Source: Terebella lapidaria (taxonomy: Eukaryota; Annelida; Polychaeta; Terebellida; Terebellidae). Taken from it: a stretch of 64,000 nucleotides of DNA. The stretch lies in NCBI GenBank assembly GCA_949152475.1, contig OX424563.1, positions 22,665,001 to 22,729,000 on the forward strand. The letters are read 5' to 3'. Under the pieces are notes generated by a model that saw only the letters and a program-made list of their open reading frames with translations, was not told the origin of the DNA and did not search any database. A program made the translations under genes and the position numbers. Positions 41,325 to 52,770 of this stretch are shown here, one piece after another (the first letter of the stretch is position 1; each line of letters starts with the position of its first letter).

Positions 41325-43394
41325 AAGCTTCAGGCCTGCCGATCTAATCCGATCCAGGACCGCCTCCAGGTTTGCGAGTGCCTGATCGAATGTTCTGCCG
41401 TAAGCGATGACGTCATCCAGGTAACACATACACCGTGTCCACAAGTATCCACGGTGTATGGTTTCCATCAGCCGTTCAAATGTTGCCGGTGCATTGCTGA
41501 GGCCGAATGGCATAACCTTAAACTGGTATAGTCCTTTCCTTGTCGCAAAGGCAGTTTTCGGTCTGTCTGTAGGGTCGACTTCGACTTGCCAGTAGCCGGA
41601 AGCCAAGTCCAAGGCCGAAAAGTATGTAGCGCCCGCCAGGGCGTCATGAGTGTCCTGAATGTTGGGCAACGGATATGAATCCTTGCGGGTGACGTCATTC
41701 AGGAGCCGATAATCGACGCAGAACCTTACTTGGCCGTTCTTTTTACGCACGAGCACCACCTGTGCGCTCCAGGGCGAATCTGACGGCTCAATGCACCCCA
41801 AGCGAAGCATCTTGTCGACCTCCTCGTCTATGATGCTCTGTTGCGCCTGAGGGACGCGTCGTTGACGTTGCCGAATCGGGGCCGAATTGCCGGTGTCGAT
41901 CTTGTGTTGGACGACTTGGGTCCGTCCCAACTGTCCGTCCGGGTGCATGAAGGTGTCCTGATATTGATGGATCAGGTTAGCGCAACGCCGGTGTTGTTCT
42001 GGCGCTAGTCCGGCGCGATCCACCATCTCTTGTAGATGTGGCGGCAGGTCGCGGTAGTGACTGGCGTCGGCTGTGGACAGGTCGGGCTCCTCTCCGGGTC
42101 TTGGTAGAGCTCCGACAACACTCTCGATCGGACTGGCTATGGTGACAGGGTCGGATCGAGTAAGTGTGATACCGGTATCTGCCGTGTTGACTACAGACAC
42201 CTTTACACATTGTCGGTCCAAGGTCGTTAATGTTCTTCCCATGATGAGGTCAGTGTCCTCGGGAAAAGCCGTCAGTAGTTGAATCATCCGTGGATGCTGC
42301 CGAACTCGAACTCTGGAGGTCGGGATTAGCTCTACGATCGCCTCGCTACGTGCGGGGACGGTGACGGCTCGGCGCACTGCCATTCTAACAACATTGGCTT
42401 CAATGTCCTTGTGCGCAAACAGGATTTCTTTGTGTACCTGTATTGTTCCTGCGCCGTAATTCACTACAGCGTGAGCTTGCCGGAAAAAGTTCATGCCGAG
42501 TATCATGGCGTCGTGGATGTCAGCTACACAAAATGTCACAATCATGTGGTTGGTCCCGACCTGAATTGGGAGGTCGATCAGTCCATCGATTGGGCTTGAC
42601 TGTCCGTTGACGTCACGAATCGTGGCCGAAGTAGGCTGTAGCTGTCGTTGATCGGCGGGGACGTGTCGGAGCTGATCGCGTCGGAGCAAAGAGATTTGCG
42701 CTCCGGAGTCGAGTACAGCTTGTATTGTCTTATCCCCGACGCGTACCGATAACTTCCAGCACTCATGTGCCGCTCTCGAATTGTCTATGACGGCCGGAAT
42801 TGCGGGGTCGTCCGGCGGTGGCTTGAAGAGTGTGTGCAGCGGCGGTAATCTGGATTCCGGTCCAAATGGGAACGCGTAGAACCCTCCGTCATCGGAGATC
42901 CACTCCACCTCAGACATACTATCTGTTCCGGTGCCGTTGGCAGTCGGGGGCGACACCCCTTCAGGACGACGATTTTCCCGTGGAGGCCGTTGTGGAAGTG
43001 GCACGGACACCCCTTCATGAGGGCGAGCCGGCTTTGGAGTCGGAGTTCGACACTTGGTACACACCCCTTCAAGGAGCTGAGGTGTGGGCTGGGCCGGCTG
43101 TGGGGTCGTAACTGTTGGTACTGTTGGTTTGGTAGTTACGACGACCGCAGGTGTGGAGCATGTAACATTGTTCTGTTGCCCGGAAGGTCCTTGCTCCGCA
43201 GCACCTTCCACTACTGATTTAACGACTGAGCCGTTGGCTCTGTCGGGGCCGACTTTGTTTGGTTGCCGATTTGGTTAGGTACTGACAATACTTGATCTGT
43301 CCTTCGGTCAGTACCAGCACCTTTAGGTCGAAAAGTTAGTGGCTTCATGCCATTGCGCACTAAGACGTCTTTAAGTCGGAAACACCGCATCCAG
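41325..43394 (-). repeat. Internal duplicate of gag 3' end and pol 5' part (2,070 bp)
   Basis: Direct duplicate of 38155-40224 at a constant offset of 3170. I found two differences: 43217 (A for G, changing the slippery site) and one in the GCAGYGGCGG word near 42840. It contains protease and RT up to GLKL just after YLDD, then breaks off into a fragment of gag. It produces a chimeric 1056-codon frame but no complete protein. Confidence 0.95.
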
Positions 43395-45110
43395 GAGCTG
43401 ACAACGAAACTCCTCCCAGGGAGTCTCGACCGGAATGTTCAGAGCTAACGCTTCGGCGCGGCCGCGCAGCGTACTCCGGAAGGTCGTTGTTTTATTGAGG
43501 TCGGAATATGTGAAGGCCGCAGTGAATTGCTCGAAGCTCCGTATGTACTGTGTGAGATTGCCCTCCTTGAAGGTCGCACGCCATTGAGCCGTTTTAGCCA
43601 TTGCTAACGGTTGGGGCTCAGACGTGAGTCTCTGGGGCGTGGGCGTGTCGACGCTCACCACAGTCGGCGTTGTTGTGACGGGAGCCGTCGTTGGCGTGAC
43701 AGCCGGAGCAGTTGAAGTCGTAACAATCGGAGCTGCCGAGGTCGTGTTAGCGGGTGCGGTCGGTGCTGTTGTCGCGGAGACGGCGGGCGAAGTAGCGGGT
43801 GGTGCCGGAATGCTGTTGGGGTCGTACGCTATTGGTGCGACAGGGGCCGTTTGACTGTATGGTGGCGTCACCCATGGTATCCCGACTGAGGGTGGGATTA
43901 CGGCCGGCGGTGGATATCGGTATGTCGATCCGTCTGGGCCTACACCATGGTACACTAATCCGGTTTGTGCACCATGATAGCCGGTGTCAGCCATCACACT
44001 TGGAACGCCACCGTATCCGGGTGGTGGGTTCATATAGCCGACAGGTGGTTGGTAGTATCCGACAGCTACTCCATTTGAAACACCGCTTGTTGCGCCAGGG
44101 TATCCGACTGGCGATACACCGTATCCAGTGGTGTAGCCGATTGGCTGAGAGATCGGAGGTCCGATCATGGGCACAACACTTTCTGCCGGAGCAGACACAA
44201 CTGGGCCTTGCGGCGAAGCGAAGCGCGGCTGTTCTCCGTCGGTCGGCGATGGTCGGGAAGCGGTCGGCGCGAGGGGGCGTGAGTCGGAGGCCGGCATGTC
44301 GGAGTCGTGAGGTCGGCGACTCGATGTCGGTGGTGGTTGCCGAAGTCGCGCTTGCCGTGTGGTGGCGCGAAATTCCGTCGTCGGGTCGCTGGGTCGTTGC
44401 GGTCGTAGAGGTGTCACGATCGGGGCATCGGTCGTCGCCGGGATGTTCTCTTTCGTTACTCTCGCCTGGCCGGGTTGTGTGTACTCTACCACCGTTGGCT
44501 CGGTCGGTATGCGCGAGTACGTCTCAGTCGCGGGGTCGTGTCGTCTCGGCGTCGTTGACGGCGCCAGTGGCCGATCTACCGAATAAGCGCTTGGCGGGAC
44601 CGATTCCGGAACATTGTCAGACTGACAAACCCACTGTCGTATCCGAGAGTCACTCGGTGGGTGTGTAACCATTGATGTGTCTATGGTTACCGGCCGAACG
44701 TTCACTGATAACTGTTCTGGGTCGGTAGCACGATATACGCTCGCTCTTTGACGTGAGCGCGTATAGTTTCTGTCGGCAGAGTTCAATAGTCTCTGGATTG
44801 TTCTGGCCGACGTTGCCGAATACGCCCTAGCGTGTGCACTCAAAATGTCACTTACTGTGTGTTGAGGTGCGAGCGGGTCTTCGTCGAGGAACTCCTGTAT
44901 CAGGTCGACGGGCGGCGAAGACGATCTCAGGGTCGAATGTTCGTCCATGGAGTCGAACAGGCCGGTCGGTTGTTGTTCCTGTGACAACGGAACTGTGTCG
45001 CTCATAACAACTGAGCGGGGGCCGGAAGGTCGGAAGGTCGGGTTGAACGTGACTTCTTCATCTGTCTGGTCGGCCGACTCACCTCGGAACGCTCCCGGGG
45101 TCAATGCCAT
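43371..45110 (-). pseudogene. Gag N-terminal part, truncated in capsid
   Basis: It starts at the ATG 45108-45110 (MALTPGAFRGES) after a purine at -3. The product opens with a Ser/Thr/Asp-rich region and RTIQRLLNSADRNYTRSRQR, then a long disordered section rich in Gly, Tyr and Pro (GYPGATSG, GYYQPPVGYMNPPPGYGG), then Ala/Thr/Pro linkers and the start of capsid. After CQLL the frame crosses the rearrangement at 43394/43395 and stops within six codons (DAVFPT). Matrix-like folds were not identified. The lost C-terminus is at 40041-40898. Confidence 0.88.
43395..43745 (-). repeat. Duplicate gag segment B (351 bp)
   Basis: Identical to 40899-41249 at offset 2496, covering the linker and first part of capsid. 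It is the native copy attached to the gag N-terminus; the other copy is attached to the gag C-terminus. A third shared piece, C, is 41260-41325 against 44864-44929 (66 bp, offset 3604). Ten bases at 41250-41259 match neither side. Confidence 0.92.
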
Positions 45111-45151
45111 CACTGCCGGTAAGTTAGGGTCGGTAATCCGAGACTAGCTCA

Positions 45152-45172
45152 GATCCTGGTCGAACGGCGCCA
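45152..45172 (-). promoter_or_regulatory. Primer binding site
   Basis: In element orientation, one base after the 5' LTR, the sequence begins TGGCGCCGTTCGACC. TGG pairs with the CCA end of a tRNA, as required for a minus-strand primer. I could not match the full stretch to a specific tRNA. Confidence 0.7.
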
Positions 45173-45173
45173 A

Positions 45174-45963
45174 TGTGATAAATATCGTTCTATGGCCGAT
45201 ATTAGGCCGAAATGTCTGCGATCGCTGTGCAAATCACAAGGCCGGCAGTTCAGTTCAATAATTTATTTGGGCGACAATGTCCAATGATTCAGACAGTCAC
45301 ATCAAGGCCGCAAATACACCTACGTCCGGTGATTCCCTGTCGATAAGATAGCCGAAAACTATGGTCCTTCTTTATCACAATTCACGTATAAATAGTCCAC
45401 AATTATCCCAGGTATTCCATACGAGCACGGCCAAACTTCTTAACAATACTTCAACACGTCTGTGCTCGTGGCGGCCATTTACTCAACTCTCTCACAACAC
45501 GTCTATACTCTATGACCGCTTCTACTCAACTCTTAACAAAACTGTGCGGCCGGCAACATGTGGTGTAGACTTTCCCGCCAAATGCATGCGGTGTTGTGAT
45601 TGGTCATGTATGTGCTGATGTGTGCTGATCTCACCGGGAAAGTGGGTTTCCCCGGCGCGTGAACGAGACTTGTTATGCTTATATCTGTGCACGTGATGTG
45701 AGCGGTGGGTGTGTCATGTTCTATGTTTAGAAGTAGGTGCTGGTGAAGGTCAAGGCCGAAACTAACTGGGTCGATGTACCGAGTGAATGGGGCCGCAAGT
45801 GCATGTGGATTGACCTGTGTATGTAACCATGACTACATGGAGTTTATGCTTGTGATCGTATAGTCTGTACCTGTCCTGTATGTAAGTCATGTAGAATGAA
45901 TGTTTGTTGTGGGAATATGTATGCGCGGGAGGGACGGGGGTTACAGTCGCTAAAATTACTACA
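45174..45963 (-). repeat. 5' LTR (right copy)
   Basis: This is the upstream LTR, because gag starts at 45110, 64 bp downstream in element orientation. Identical to the left LTR; identity at both ends indicates little time since insertion or gene conversion. Promoter elements could not be assigned. Confidence 0.95.
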
Positions 45964-46029
45964 GATCCATGCAGAACTGTGGGACTGATTTCTTTGAAGT
46001 GTTAACATGGGCGAGATACAGATTTTTTC

Positions 46030-46067
46030 CAAGTCAAGACCGCCAGGCTGGCGGTTTTTGGTTTAAC
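46030..46067. repeat. Right arm of a host inverted repeat interrupted by the LTR element
   Basis: CAAGTC...GACCGCCAGGCT...TTGGTTTAAC is the imperfect reverse complement of 29055-29092. Without the LTR element the arms would be about 122 bp apart, so the retrotransposon seems to have landed inside a small foldback element. Confidence 0.6.
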
Positions 46068-46164
46068 CTTGACTGAATATTGGAGCAAACACCCACATCT
46101 ATGTTAAAACTATCCAAGTTCATATTATCTTTGGTATCATAGCTGTCTTGAATGTATAGAAATT

Positions 46165-46710
46165 AGAAAGTGATTTCAGCGGTGCTGCAGCGGTGAAATA
46201 AACTACATATAATTTTCAGAGTGCAAGCAGCAGCTTAATTGGCAGCGGTATCTTTAACTGTCATTTTTGTACAGACGTTTAGCAGCGGTGTTTCAGCGGT
46301 TACATGTGCAGAAGGAGCAAGTCGAATCAGTGGTGAATCAGCGGCCCACTGCATGGCAGTAGTACATGTGGTACAAGCTGCACAGGTCGCAGCAGCAAAC
46401 ACCGCTTCCAAGCAACGGTCGCCGCTGCACAGGAAGTAGTAGAACAGCGGTATTTCAGTGGTAACCGCTGTTTATGCAGCGGTACCGCTGTCTAGAAGCG
46501 GTACAGTATACCGCTGCCTATGCAGCGGTCACCGCTGCAAAAGCAGCAGCCTATCAGCGGTATATCAGCGGTAACCACTGCTGATGCAGCGGTATCTATA
46601 CCGCTGCACTGAAGCAGTAACCGCTGCAGGGACAGCAGTGAATCAGTGGTCAATCAGCGGGTACCGCTCCTTCTGCAGCGGTGACCGCTGATATGGCAGC
46701 GGTCCGCTGC
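46165..46710. repeat. Second CAGCGGTA/TACCGCTG palindromic array
   Basis: Dense, irregularly spaced CAGCGGTA, ACCGCTGC and variants over ~540 bp, as at 4776-5335. Here the array precedes, rather than follows, the 148-bp-family units. Confidence 0.78.
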
Positions 46711-46724
46711 TGCTCGGTCTGGGT

Positions 46725-47320
46725 ATCTCGGAAATGGTGCGTCGTAGAGCGATACGGACATTATTTTCGGACTCGTGATGCTAGACATTCATGTCTTAGG
46801 GGTATGTTGGGTGAAAATTTTGTTTTGCTGAGTCGTAGATGCGTCTTAGAGCGAAACGGACGTTATTTTCAGACTCGTGACACTAGACAAACATGTCTTG
46901 GGGGGTATGTTGGGTGAACTTGGTCCTGGGTAAAATTTTTTTTTGCTGAGTCGGCATTTTTCATTTTCAGCCATTCTCGGAAACGGTGCATGGTAGAGCG
47001 AAACGGACGTTATTTTCGGACTCGTGACACCAGACAAACATGTATTAGGGTTATGTTGGGAGAACTTGGTCCTGGGCCAATTTTTTTTTGCTCTCTTGAC
47101 ATTTTTCATTTTTGGCCATATCTTGGAAACTATGCTATGAAACGGATGTTATTTTGGACTCGTGGTACTAGACAAACATGTCTTAGGGGTATGCTGGGTG
47201 AAATTGTCCCTGGGCCATTTTTTTTTTTTTTGCTGAGTCGACACTTTTCATTTTCGGCCATATCTCATTTATTTTCATTTATATCTCAGAAACCGTCGTC
47301 TTAGAGTTAAATGGATGTAT
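46725..47320. repeat. Diverged 148-bp family tandem units
   Basis: GAGCGAAACGGACGTTATTTT or variants recur near 46850, 46997 and (diverged) 47140, with ACAAACATGTCTTAGGGG and GCTGAGTCG words between. It is more diverged than the block at 4260-4770. Open frames on either strand are repeat artefacts. Confidence 0.75.
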
Positions 47321-47339
47321 GTACCTAATCAAATGCCCC

Positions 47340-49990
47340 AAGGCCTTTAGGCCTTTACGTCTAGTTATTTACTGGGTGGGGGGTTGGATGGTTTTTCCGA
47401 GAAATGCGTTTTCAAAGTTTGACCCCCCCCCCCCCCCCATCGATATCGAAAACTAATCTATGAGCCCCCCCCCCCCTCCCCACCAAGATCCAAAATAAAA
47501 GTATGACCCTCCCCCCCCCCCAATCCCATGTATGAATATAAGGCTATGCTTCACAATTGATGACAATTATAACGATACTTGAAATGCTTTTTACGCTTTA
47601 TTTACATTTCTATTGAAACAATTGTGACTTTTGTCACAAATTTATCAAACTATAAGGTCAGTGAATATATGGTTTGTGCTTTTCGTGTATCAGGCATTCC
47701 TTCGCTTCAAGTGTGAATGCCATTACAACAATTATTACTTTTATGCATACTATATATGGGCACTTAATTATGACAGGTGTTTGAGGGCAAAACCAGACTC
47801 CACCCCCAACTCGCCCCCCCCCCCCCCCCGGAAGTGATCCAGGATCACTTTCTTCTGAATACTAGCATTTTCTTTTTCACTACACAAGCCAGCGTTTCGG
47901 AGCCCATTTGAAACACTTGAGACCTAGGTCAAAGATCATTCAGTTGATTCATTGACTCCGAAATTTTTTTATGGAATGGAAAAAATATATGAAAACCCTC
48001 ACGGACTGAGTGGACACCATAGCGAACTCGCGAAAAATACAGGGCTCTTCCACATATCATTGATGAGCAGGGAAGAATTGGTGAACCAGGCCATCCAATA
48101 CTGTTTTTTTTTCCTAGTCTTGAATCAGGTCTGTGTTGGCTCTTTTTTTTTTTATAAACAATATTTATTTGGATTGATCAACAGGACATGCCTATACAAA
48201 GATCTTTCCGGTGAGAGGGACAAAATTAGTGCATCAAATATACAACAACAACAAATTTTAAAAAAAAAATAATCCACCAGCACCATACAGTTGAAAGTAC
48301 AACAGTTACTCTGACACCAATAAAATTTATACAGCTGAACATATTCTGGTTCATCAGAACAACATTCTGTATTTACAAATTCATCAATCAAGATTGTAAT
48401 TGACCAGTAAGCAAGACGTATGTCAAATACTCTATGATGGGTTCTGTCACCATCCAAATCATGTGAGTCAGATTCACTACCCGGGTTATTCGGGGCGATC
48501 CAGGAATATTTTGCCATTCTGTGTGGAAAGGTCCATGTCTTTTACATGGTGGTTTGTGATAGTCTTGAGGTCTTTGGGGAATATCCAAAGACTAATTTTG
48601 AGTGGAAAACCTGTCTGTGGTTCTGACATCCTAGTTCGGGTTCATCGTAAGGGATGATATGTTGAAGTGGCTGAAGTGTACATGTAGTCTCTGTAATTTT
48701 CGAGGATTCCTCAAAGCGTCCTAACCACATTCTAGGCATTATAATGCTATTATACGATACTGACTTCTGTCGCTAGGATTTTAACTGCTCACACCAAGTT
48801 TTTAAAATTCGCAAATGGGTCATGCTTAGGGTGGAAATTTATCTGGTGGTCGATGTTCGTTTGTACTTTCGTCTGTAGTTTTTTTTCACAAAGAACGGGC
48901 CCTTGGATGAAAATGTTAGTCGTGTTTTTGTTTGAGCTACCAGTACCAGCCTTACGAGGTACAATTTGCAGTATTATTTCGGCATGACAAGTTGCCCATG
49001 ACTTTGGGAGGATATACATTGGGCCAATACTTAAACACAATTTCTCATCTTTTGTTTTGGACGTTGATCAATATAGTTCCGAAAATGGACAAGTTTTCGA
49101 ACTACATTTGACACACTTCCAAATCAAATTTGACACATTTTCAAATTTGACACATTTTCACAATCAAATTTGACACACTCTCAAATCACAATTTCAGACG
49201 TATGATTTTTATTTCAAAAATGAATTTGATAACAATTCATTTATTGTCAATTCTGAACAAGCAAGACAATTCAGATCATTTCTGATGTGTGTGAACGTGG
49301 CGTATATTGAATATGTGTGAGGCCAAAGTCAGGCGACGTGTACTCTTGAAATGGAGTTAAGCTTTTTTTTTGGAGCATATTATAATAAAACTTCATACAT
49401 GCTTGATCTTTCGTGAGCTTGAACTTGACCTCAGAAGATATTGGGCCAGGTCATGTCTAGCATGTAATGTGTGAATTGGCCTGCGTGGTAGAATAGGTAG
49501 AGCTTATTGGAAATGTATAGTGAGCATGCATGCATTATCAAACTCGTGTTGGAGAGACAGAACCTGAAAAAAAAAGTTGGAGTAACTCGTCACGAGTTAG
49601 CATAGCCCAATAACTTTTGTTTGTATTTCAATCAATGTCTGGAACGTCTTTGATAGACGAGACAGAAGGTGTGGACATTGCACCAAGCTAAGTACATTCT
49701 TCTCCAAGGCTGCACATTAAGGTTGACACGTCCCCTTGATTTCAAGGACGTATACGCCGCCTATGTCATGTGACCAGGCATTCGTGTGAACTTTACTTGA
49801 CAAGAGGGGATTAGACGATGTCTTCTCCTTGTGTCCTGTTCATCATCCTCCACCGAACGGCCGAGGTTTAGCAACAAATTCAGCTCATATCAGTCCATGT
49901 TGTGAACGATCGTCTTACCATCGAAGATTCCATCGACGTCATCTATAAATCATGATTTGCTACGAATATGTTATGAATCATATGTAATAT
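47340..49990. other. No supported gene; homopolymer runs and a minisatellite
   Basis: C-runs lie at about 47404-47438, 47465-47480, 47510-47521 and 47814-47829. 49105-49190 holds about four copies of AATTTGACACA(C/T)TTTCA. Overlapping minus-strand frames at 48152-48739 (including one of 121 codons) have a slightly protein-like look and AATAAA near 48162, but frames change and no family is recognisable; possibly a decayed transposon ORF. Confidence 0.4.
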
Positions 49991-50013
49991 CCCGAACATA
50001 ACATTCGACTCAC

Positions 50014-50079
50014 CCCCACGTTCGTGCCCCGAGCCACCCCACAGTTTAGAAACCATATCAAAAGCAGACGTGGTGGCAT
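50014..50079 (-). CDS. Orphan signal-peptide exon related to the 55-kb peptide precursor
   Basis: From the ATG at 50077-50079 the frame reads MPPRLLLIWFLNCGVARG and reaches a strong donor, GTGGGG|GTGAGT, in phase 0. The surrounding DNA, including GCCAAGCATG, CTGCTTTTGAT and AACTGTG, aligns with 55075-55130 on the other strand, so the two are diverged duplicates. The precursor at 55 kb has no intron here. A possible second piece (about 49803-49876, LNLLLNLGRSVEDDEQD) resembles the LLDFLLHLGHLADVDESD helix of the 55-kb protein. No cysteine-rich end was found, so this may be a pseudogene. Confidence 0.5.
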
Positions 50080-50543
50080 GCTTGGCAGACATCCACACAG
50101 TGTTGAGAACAAAAACAAAATGTACGGTACTGGCATTAAGTCATTTCCGGTCTTCCACCTGTCTTGAACAGGCTTTCGTGTCAACATCGTAACATGATTT
50201 TGCGCAAAAATCACAACAATGTCGCGACGCATGTCTAGTTTGATGAACATGACGAATTGAGATTGGCAAATGAATAATTTGGTTTATTCGATTTGATCAC
50301 AAAATAGAAGATGTGTGTGAACTGAGTAACATTTATAAATCAGATATTCAATTGGTAAATAGACTTCTATTACTCAGTGGACATGATGAACAGGCCAATC
50401 CAGTGGACGCTAATATGTCACCTGTAATAATTGACCTTACGACTGCCATGGTTGAACACCTTTTCTGTGAAGCGTACACCTCGGACAAATATTGACGAAC
50501 AATAGTAATCCCCTCGGACAAACAACTCAAACCATACACCGTC

Positions 50544-50670
50544 GGGCCCAAGTATCATATCCTGCGCCTTCCGCTATATTCAATTGAGATTAAAAAGGTG
50601 CGAGACGGATTAAATGGTATGTTTTCAGTGGACGGGTAGTATTAAGGAGCAGTGTACGGTACTTGGGCCC
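50544..50670. repeat. MITE family A, fourth copy
   Basis: It runs from GGGCCCAAGTATCATATCCT to GGTACTTGGGCCC and is very close to 146-272. ACCGTC abuts both ends (50538-50543 and 50671-50676), a likely 6-bp target duplication. Confidence 0.85.
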
Positions 50671-52021
50671 ACCGTCGTAAGGTCAATTGCTCAATGTCTT
50701 CCATAAAACGGGAAAACATCCAATCCAAATTCACGAATCAGGTGTTCCAGAAAGATTGACAATCAGGTGACAATCAGAAATCAGGTATTCCAGAAAGATT
50801 GACAATTTCCTGTCCCATATGTAACACCTTTCTTGAATTCCAGAAAATATATAATAGGTTTTGACTGTATATACATGTATTCGGTAGGGTTGTTACGGAA
50901 GCTCTGAAAGGACATGGTGAAAAAAAATGATATCTCGTATATACGACTTGTGTATTTCGTATATACGAATTGCGTATCTCGTATATACGATTTATATATC
51001 TCGTATATACGACTTCTATCTCGTATATACGACTTGTATATATCGTATATACGACATAATTCGCATTTCATCAGTGGTCTTCCATACCGTTTTGAAGCGC
51101 ATATAAGGACATGTCCTTTTATGTGGATTTGTGCGTTTTCACAATATATCAAAATTTCAAAACGCGTTCACTTATAAGGACACGTCCTTGTATCCGGACA
51201 TAAGAACACTCCGTTTATTCACCTATAAGGACACTATATACACTTCTATAAACGGAAAAAAATGAGGCCATAATTAAATCCCTGGCGCAAATAATTATGT
51301 CCGTTAGGGTGACAGACAATTCCATGTAGGATTATAAGGCCCAAAAAATAAATGTTCCCGCGCGCGTCGTCCTAAACCTCCCGCGTCTTTTTTTTTTTTT
51401 TTTGGGCCGGAATGGTATTTCACAAGCAGCGGCCACATTTCAATTCTGTGCAAGTCGATGAGCTTCCCCAAAGTGGCTGTATAAGTGACTGTCGAGGATT
51501 GCAATCTTGCAGGAACCAATCAGGCGTTTAACTGTGAAAGCTACAAACCAAACAATTAGCAACCCAATACTTTACAGGTTCGTTTTTAAGATAATTGTTG
51601 GTCGTTATATTTACACTGGCTGATAACAAGGAGAGAAGGAGAGTCGTCCGGTAAATGATTTTTCAAATTCCGACACTAGCATAATCCCATGCCGCGGAAG
51701 TAATGACACCTAATTTTCCATACGAGCCCCTTCCACTTGTCATTGATTCAAAAAGCAGATCATCCCAGCGAACCGCTTTGTGAGAGACTTGTTGCATACA
51801 GACATAGGAAGTTGCATGCGTGGCAATATAGACACTCTTGCTTAGAAACAATACGAGTTTATATCGTTGATATATTTTGTAGCGAGAATCTGCCAAAGTT
51901 TTCAAAGTAAACATTTACTTTTGCATTTTTTTTACTTGTTTTATGATTTTTTTTATTACATGACTATTTTTATTGATTCCGTTATCAATTACTATTTTCC
52001 ACTCGTTATCGTTTCATACTG

Positions 52022-52413
52022 TGGCTGATTTAGGACGTGCAAAAAAAAGTTTTATCTTGTTATTTTGAGATAATTATACAGGAAACCAAAAATATATTGT
52101 TTTTTATCTCGATATTTCGAGATAGTTATCTCATAACGAAGTAACTATATCAAAATAACGAAATAAAAAAGCAGTATTTTTTGGAGTCCTATATAACTAT
52201 ACTATTTCAATGTAACGACCTAATCATCTCGAAATAATGAGATACTATCTCGATTTAACGAGATGATTTAACTATCTCGAAATCCCGACATAATTATCTT
52301 GAAATAACGAGATATTTAACTCGGAATGACGAGATACAAAACAATATTGCTGTCGTAAACAATTTTCTCAAAATGACGGCAAATTCCTTTTTCGGGGTGT
52401 CCTAAATCAGCCA
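52022..52413. mobile_element. Nested MITE with TGGCTGATTTAGGAC termini
   Basis: TGGCTGATTTAGGAC (52022-52036) and GTCCTAAATCAGCCA (52399-52413) are perfect 15-bp terminal inverted repeats. The interior contains many TATCTCGAAATAACGAGATA-type half-palindromes. No open frame. Confidence 0.85.
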
Positions 52414-52770
52414 TCTTAGGTCCAATAGACTTTGAATAAATCTACACTTTTACTGTTCCAAAAAAAAATGGTACAAGCACACCTTTTATGCAAAAAAAAA
52501 ACATAAACCGGTACTCAAAAAAAAAAAAACCCTCAGCGCCATAGCACCGATTTCGGAGCATCACCGGGACGCAAACCAAAACATTTTTTTGTTGGCCTAA
52601 CACATACATTTGACATGTATACGATTGAGTTTCAACACCACAAGACTATATATTCGAGAATAATACGCTGCACGTGGTAGTGGTACGTGTTACACATGTT
52701 TCACTGAATATATGGGTTTCATAATTTTTCACAACGTGTAATCATCGACATGCAAAATGTCCTAATCAGA

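Larger units (their letters stand above)
29149..45967 (-). mobile_element. Ty3/gypsy LTR retrotransposon, 16.8 kb, rearranged, with GATC target duplication
   Basis: Identical 790-bp LTRs at 29153-29942 and 45174-45963 (TG...CA) are flanked by GATC at 29149-29152 and 45964-45967. All element genes read on the minus strand, so the right LTR is the 5' one. Order 5' to 3': PBS, gag N-part, a duplicated gag-pol block, gag C-part, pol (protease, RT, RNase H, integrase), a LINE insertion, ORF3, polypurine tract, 3' LTR. RNase H before integrase fits Ty3/gypsy. The element cannot be autonomous: gag is split, pol has a stop and ORF3 a frameshift. Yet its LTRs are identical, pointing to recent insertion with help in trans, or to assembly error inside. 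Confidence 0.95.

Noticed and set aside
38298..44668. Plus-strand frames of 60-289 codons inside the gypsy element
   Set aside because: They lie antisense to continuous gag and pol frames, occur in duplicate with the duplicated block, and have no family features; they are shadows of GC-rich coding DNA.
48152..48739. Overlapping minus-strand frames as a host gene
   Set aside because: Frames change without clear splice sites, and no family motif is seen; kept only as an unresolved note.
49480..49560. Possible tRNA gene (GCCTGCGTGGTAGAATAGGTAGAG start)
   Set aside because: The first arm looks tRNA-like, but no anticodon stem or TpsiC GGTTCGA arm follows at the right distance.
50934..51060. Regular TCGTATATACGA repeats as a CRISPR-like array
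   Set aside because: The repeats are short palindromes with 8-12 bp AT-rich gaps, not 20-40-bp repeats with unique spacers; the DNA is eukaryotic and a matching inverted series closes the element on the other side.
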